Part shown: positions 12,645 through 16,144 of the stretch, piece by piece
Position numbering within the stretch: position 1 is the stretch's first letter
Layout of the letters: every line of letters starts with the position of its first letter
Assembly (NCBI GenBank): GCA_934725835.1
Contig: CAKVCR010000030.1
Coordinates: 1-16,144, forward strand
Reading direction: 5' to 3'
DNA: 16,144 nucleotides
Source: an uncultured Odoribacter sp.
GTDB taxonomy: Bacteria > Bacteroidota > Bacteroidia > Bacteroidales > Marinifilaceae
Translations under genes and position numbers: made by a program
The notes under the pieces: generated by a model
Database searches by the model: none
Told to the model about the DNA's origin: nothing
What the model saw: only the letters and a program-made list of their open reading frames with translations

Positions 12645-15315
12645 ACCAGTTGCTTCCGAATCCTGTGCTGACTGTCAAAGGCACAGACAGTTTCACTACA
12701 TGTTCCATGCAGTTGGTGACCAATGTTTTCAATAAGTATTGCTCTGATTTATGACACTTGAAGTTTAATTCGTCATGTACTTGTAGAATCATGCGTGACA
12801 GTAGTCCTTCTTCCTGTATGCGACGATGGATGGAAATCATGGCCATCTTGATGATATCCGCAGCAGAGCCCTGTATCGGTGCGTTGATAGCATTTCTTTC
12901 GGCCATACCCCGTACGACGGCATTTCGTGAATTAATATCTCGCAGGTATCGGCGTCTACCCATGATCGTTTCGACAAATTCTTTTTTACGAGCTATTTCG
13001 ACAGATTCTTCCATGTATTTTTTTACACCCGGATAAAGTTCGAAATAACCGTCAATCAGTTCTTTCCCCTCTTTGCGACTGATATGCAGTCTTTCTGCCA
13101 GTCCCCATGCAGAGATGCCGTAAATGATACCGAAATTGGCAGTTTTAGCACGACGGCGCATTTCAGGAGTCACTTCTTCGAGCGCTACATGATATATTTT
13201 AGAGGCTGTGGCAGTATGGACATCAATGTCGTGATTAAAGGCGTTGATCAGTTCCTTATCTTGACTGAGATGCGCCATCAGGCGGAGTTCTACCTGTGAA
13301 TAGTCGGCGGAGAAGAAAACATAATCATCATCACCGGTTACAAAAGCTTTACGGATTTTACGACCGTCTTCCGTACGAATCGGGATATTCTGCAGGTTAG
13401 GGTTTAAACTACTGAGACGTCCGGTAGCTGCTTCAGCTTGGTTGAAATGGGTATGTATTTTGCCTGTACCTTTGTCGATAAAAGTGGGCAATGCTTCAGC
13501 GTATGTGCTGAGCAATTTTTTTAATCCACGGTAGTCGAGTATTTTACCGATTATCGGATGTTCGTCTTCCAGTTTGGCAAGGACTTGTTCTGAAGTACTG
13601 TATTGTCCTGACTTTGTTTTTTTATGATTATGGTCAATTTTCAATTTTTCAAAGAGGATTTCACCAAGTTGTTTTGGAGAGCTAACATTGAAAGACTGCC
13701 CTGCCAATTCGAATATTTCCTTTTCGGTGGTATCACACCGTTCTTTGAGTTCATCGGCGATTTCCTTCAATTTTTGAGTATTGATGCTGACACCTTCATA
13801 CTCCATATCAGCCAATACAAAAACAAGCGGCATTTCCACTTCGTTGTAAAGTTTCCATAAACCTGTTTTTTCCAGTTCTTCTTGTAATTTTTCCTTTAAT
13901 TGGAAAATGACATCGGTCTTTTCACAGAAATCATTATCCTCGGCTACCTCTTCATCGAATTGCAGTGTCAGCTGTTGATTTTCTTGTTTCCCTCCGGATA
14001 ATTTATAATTCAGATGTTCCAAAGCCATTCGGCTTAAATCATGCGACATATCCGGCTGGAGCAGATAATGTGCGATTTTGACATCAAATATTCTGTTTTT
14101 AACTTCGATACCTGCACGTTTCAGCCAAATGATATCGTTTTTAGTATCTATCGAGATGAGAGTTTTCTCTTTGTTCTCGAATAAAGGCTTGAAGCGAGAA
14201 ATGATATCCAGGCATGAATCGCCTGTAGGCAAATTGACATAACCGACAGAATGTTTTTTAGTGGAAAATGCAAGTGATACCGGATGGGAATTATATAATG
14301 TTCCTGTTTCAAAGGTTGCAAAAAGAGCAAATGTACCGGCTTTGTCCAAAAGCTCCATAAGGGCGGGGATATTTTGCGAAAAGTCCCGATAGTCGACTTT
14401 TATATCTGCCAATTTTTCCATGTGCTCTTCCCGGTGTTCTGTGTTCAACACTCTTCGAGACAGAGAAAAAAGTTCCAGTTCTTTAAATATTGGTTCCAGT
14501 ACCTCTGTGTTGATTTGTCTTTTCTCTAACCGGTCTGTCGTAATGTCTGTGGGGACTTCAGTACAAATAGTTACTAACGTACGGGAAAGCTGAACAGTAG
14601 GTTGGCAGGTCAGCAAATTCTCTTTTTGTTTGCCTTTCAATTCATCGATATGCGCATATATTCCGTCAATGTCTCCATATTTATATACGAGGGATGACGC
14701 ACTTTTTGGACCGATTCCGGCACATCCCGGCACATTGTCTGCAGTGTCTCCCATTAATCCCAAAATATCCACAACCTGGTCTACCCGTTCGATTCCGAAA
14801 TGATCGAGCACTTCTGGTATACCCCATACTTCAGATTTATTGCCGGAACGTCCCGGTTTGTACATGAATACTTTTTCACTGACCAATTGTGCATAGTCTT
14901 TGTCCGGCGTTATCATATAGACAGTGTACCCTTCTTTTTCAGCATTTTTAGCCAACGTACCAATTACATCATCGGCTTCGTATCCGGGGATATCAATACA
15001 GGAAATACCCATTCCCTGAATAATCTGTTTGATATAGGGTACAGATTTTCTTAAATCTTCCGGCATGGGAGGGCGTTGGGCTTTATAAGCTTCGTACATT
15101 TCGTGTCTGAATGTTGGGCCATCAGGATCGAAGATGACGGCAATATGAGTAGGTTTTTCCAACTCCAGCAATTCCAACAGGAAATTGGCGAAACCGAAAG
15201 TTGCAGAAGTATTAATCCCTGTAGTCGTAATCCGGGGATTGTTGATAAAAGCATAATATGAGCGATATATCAGAGCATACGCATCCAATAGAAATAGCGT
15301 TTTATTATCAGACAT
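12631..15315 (-). CDS. polA: DNA polymerase I
   Basis: A three-domain repair and Okazaki-fragment polymerase. The start at 15315 (MSDNKTLFLLDAY) gives 894 aa; an in-frame ATG at 15351 lies upstream of the predicted -7 box and is rejected. The 5'-3' nuclease domain (about 1-290) has YEADD (112-116), TPDKD (136-140) and GDTADNVPG (189-197). The polymerase domain (about 490-894) has motif A DYSQVELR (671-678), motif B RRRAKTANFGIIYG (720-733, with Lys724 and Phe728) and motif C QVHDE (845-849), all intact. The middle 3'-5' exonuclease domain looks degenerate: where D-x-E is expected the sequence is ATFET (333-337), and the Y-x3-D motif near 462-473 reads DFCEKTD, with neither residue in register. 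Proofreading is therefore probably lost. It overlaps the DUF4271 gene by 14 nt. Confidence 0.98.
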   Translation of the reverse strand: MSDNKTLFLLDAYALIYRSYYAFINNPRITTTGINTSATFGFANFLLELLELEKPTHIAVIFDPDGPTFRHEMYEAYKAQRPPMPEDLRKSVPYIKQIIQGMGISCIDIPGYEADDVIGTLAKNAEKEGYTVYMITPDKDYAQLVSEKVFMYKPGRSGNKSEVWGIPEVLDHFGIERVDQVVDILGLMGDTADNVPGCAGIGPKSASSLVYKYGDIDGIYAHIDELKGKQKENLLTCQPTVQLSRTLVTICTEVPTDITTDRLEKRQINTEVLEPIFKELELFSLSRRVLNTEHREEHMEKLADIKVDYRDFSQNIPALMELLDKAGTFALFATFETGTLYNSHPVSLAFSTKKHSVGYVNLPTGDSCLDIISRFKPLFENKEKTLISIDTKNDIIWLKRAGIEVKNRIFDVKIAHYLLQPDMSHDLSRMALEHLNYKLSGGKQENQQLTLQFDEEVAEDNDFCEKTDVIFQLKEKLQEELEKTGLWKLYNEVEMPLVFVLADMEYEGVSINTQKLKEIADELKERCDTTEKEIFELAGQSFNVSSPKQLGEILFEKLKIDHNHKKTKSGQYSTSEQVLAKLEDEHPIIGKILDYRGLKKLLSTYAEALPTFIDKGTGKIHTHFNQAEAATGRLSSLNPNLQNIPIRTEDGRKIRKAFVTGDDDYVFFSADYSQVELRLMAHLSQDKELINAFNHDIDVHTATASKIYHVALEEVTPEMRRRAKTANFGIIYGISAWGLAERLHISRKEGKELIDGYFELYPGVKKYMEESVEIARKKEFVETIMGRRRYLRDINSRNAVVRGMAERNAINAPIQGSAADIIKMAMISIHRRIQEEGLLSRMILQVHDELNFKCHKSEQYLLKTLVTNCMEHVVKLSVPLTVSTGFGSNWYEAH

Positions 15316-15406
15316 GGCTTTCTTTTGAAAATTATGTTTGCAAAGATACATCTATTTCGGAAAAATATTCTAACTATGCAAGTTGAAATTGAAAGGATAT
15401 CGGAAT
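15316..15406. promoter_or_regulatory. Divergent polA / DAHP synthase promoter region
   Basis: A 91-bp divergent spacer. TATGTTTG at 15333-15340 on the plus strand and TATCTTTG at 15348-15341 on the minus strand are both perfect TAnnTTTG -7 boxes, and they abut to form the near-palindrome TATGTTTGCAAAGATA. The minus box would start polA mRNA about 20 nt before its ATG; the plus box would give the DAHP synthase gene a leader of about 60 nt. Neither has a good -33 TTTG at the usual spacing. Confidence 0.6.
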
Positions 15407-16144
15407 ATGAAACTGGAGTTGCAGAAAGTCGAAGAATGGAGTTTGTTTAAAGATACAACACGTCCGCTGGTTATTGCAGGTCCGTGTAGTGCAGAGAGTG
15501 AGGAACAGGTTTTCAGTACAGCATATGATTTGAAATGTCGAGGAATAAATGTGTTACGTGCGGGGCTTTGGAAACCGCGTACACGACCTAATTGCTTTGA
15601 AGGAGTTGGGGAGAACGGTATACCATGGCTTTTGAGAGTACGCAGAGAGTTGGGTATGAAGATTTCGACGGAAGTTGCAAACATTCACCATGTACACGAG
15701 GCTTTGAAGGCCGGAATAGATATGTTGTGGATAGGTGCGCGTACGTCAGCCAATCCATTTGCCATGCAAGAGATAGCGGATGCACTGCAAGGAACGGATG
15801 TGCCGGTGTTGGTGAAAAATCCGGTCAATCCGGATGTCGAACTCTGGATAGGAGCTTTGGAGCGATTGAATATGGCCGGGTTAAAGAAATTGGGGGTGAT
15901 TCACCGTGGTTTTTCGGCTTATGGTAAGCATAAGTACCGGAATATTCCCCAGTGGCAATTGCCTATTGAAATCAGGCGGCGTTATCCGAATATGCTGATG
16001 TTTTGTGACCCGAGTCATATTGCCGGACAGCGTGCGTATGTCCCGGAAATAGCTCAACAGGCCATGGATTTGGGGTTTGACGGTCTGATTATAGAATCGC
16101 ACATTTGTCCTGAAAAAGCTTTGAGTGATGCTTTTTCCGATTTT
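15407..16144 (+). CDS. DAHP synthase, probably bifunctional with chorismate mutase, 3'-truncated
   Basis: The first 246 residues of 3-deoxy-7-phosphoheptulonate synthase, which condenses phosphoenolpyruvate with erythrose-4-phosphate at the entry of the shikimate pathway to aromatic amino acids. The frame is open to the window edge. Visible active-site motifs of the short (AroA-I-beta) type are AGPCSAE (24-30, metal ligand Cys27), RAGLWKPRTRP (51-61), LVKNP (135-139), IHRGFS (165-170), CDPSHIAG (200-207, with His204) and IIESH (228-232, Glu230). The sequence starts without a regulatory ACT-like domain. In Bacteroidota this type usually carries a C-terminal chorismate mutase domain; that part would lie beyond the window, so the fusion is inferred. 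The ATG at 15407 gives the family N-terminus ending in RPLVIAGPCS. It is divergent from polA. Confidence 0.95.
   Translation, partial: MKLELQKVEEWSLFKDTTRPLVIAGPCSAESEEQVFSTAYDLKCRGINVLRAGLWKPRTRPNCFEGVGENGIPWLLRVRRELGMKISTEVANIHHVHEALKAGIDMLWIGARTSANPFAMQEIADALQGTDVPVLVKNPVNPDVELWIGALERLNMAGLKKLGVIHRGFSAYGKHKYRNIPQWQLPIEIRRRYPNMLMFCDPSHIAGQRAYVPEIAQQAMDLGFDGLIIESHICPEKALSDAFSDF

Noticed and set aside
15316..15351. Upstream ATG extension of polA (12 extra residues)
   Set aside because: That start codon lies upstream of the predicted -7 box, and the extension is not like the PolA N-terminus; MSDNKTLFLLDAY fits.
15376..15450. 24-codon ORF overlapping the DAHP synthase start, as a possible aromatic leader peptide
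   Set aside because: It has only one Tyr and one Phe, no cluster of aromatic codons, and no attenuator hairpin follows it.

Overview
The window reads as an ordinary chromosomal core segment of a Bacteroidota bacterium, order Bacteroidales. An Odoribacter/Butyricimonas-like gut anaerobe is my guess, not a proven identity. The evidence is the Bacteroidota-type gene order (TPR protein, DUF4292 lipoprotein, EnvC-like protein; polA, DUF4271, hemD, rnpA, yidD), the lack of Shine-Dalgarno sequences, and promoter boxes of the Bacteroidota type TAnnTTTG. I see no tRNA, rRNA, insertion sequence, phage, CRISPR or defence genes.

Positions 1-8586 are all plus strand. A 5'-truncated TPR protein, a DUF4292 lipoprotein and an EnvC-like coiled-coil/degenerate LytM protein form a tight envelope cluster. 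It runs into ybeY (rRNA maturation/quality control) and mnmG (tRNA wobble-uridine modification) with spacings from -11 to +16 nt. After an 80-nt gap come ade (adenine deaminase) and uvrC (nucleotide excision repair). That gap carries a perfect parS centromere-like site (5061-5076), the most notable non-coding element in the window.

Positions 8588-15315 are all minus strand. In transcription order they hold polA, a DUF4271 membrane protein, hemD, rnpA, yidD and a C-terminal processing (S41) protease. polA and DUF4271 overlap, and rnpA and yidD are 1 nt apart. A strong hairpin with a T-tract separates hemD from rnpA. uvrC and the S41 protease converge with 1 nt between their stop codons, and the terminator of the protease lies inside the last codons of uvrC.

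From 15407 to the window end, divergent from polA, is the start of a DAHP synthase (shikimate pathway), probably the N-terminal half of the bifunctional DAHP synthase/chorismate mutase typical of this phylum. The polA/DAHP synthase spacer holds two head-to-head -7 promoter boxes forming one near-palindrome.

I did not find a new multi-gene system. The items worth a second look are the parS site, the degenerate proofreading domain of PolA, the terminator embedded in uvrC, the hairpin just upstream of rnpA, the shared divergent promoter core, and the conserved but uncharacterised DUF4292/TPR/EnvC and DUF4271 genes.
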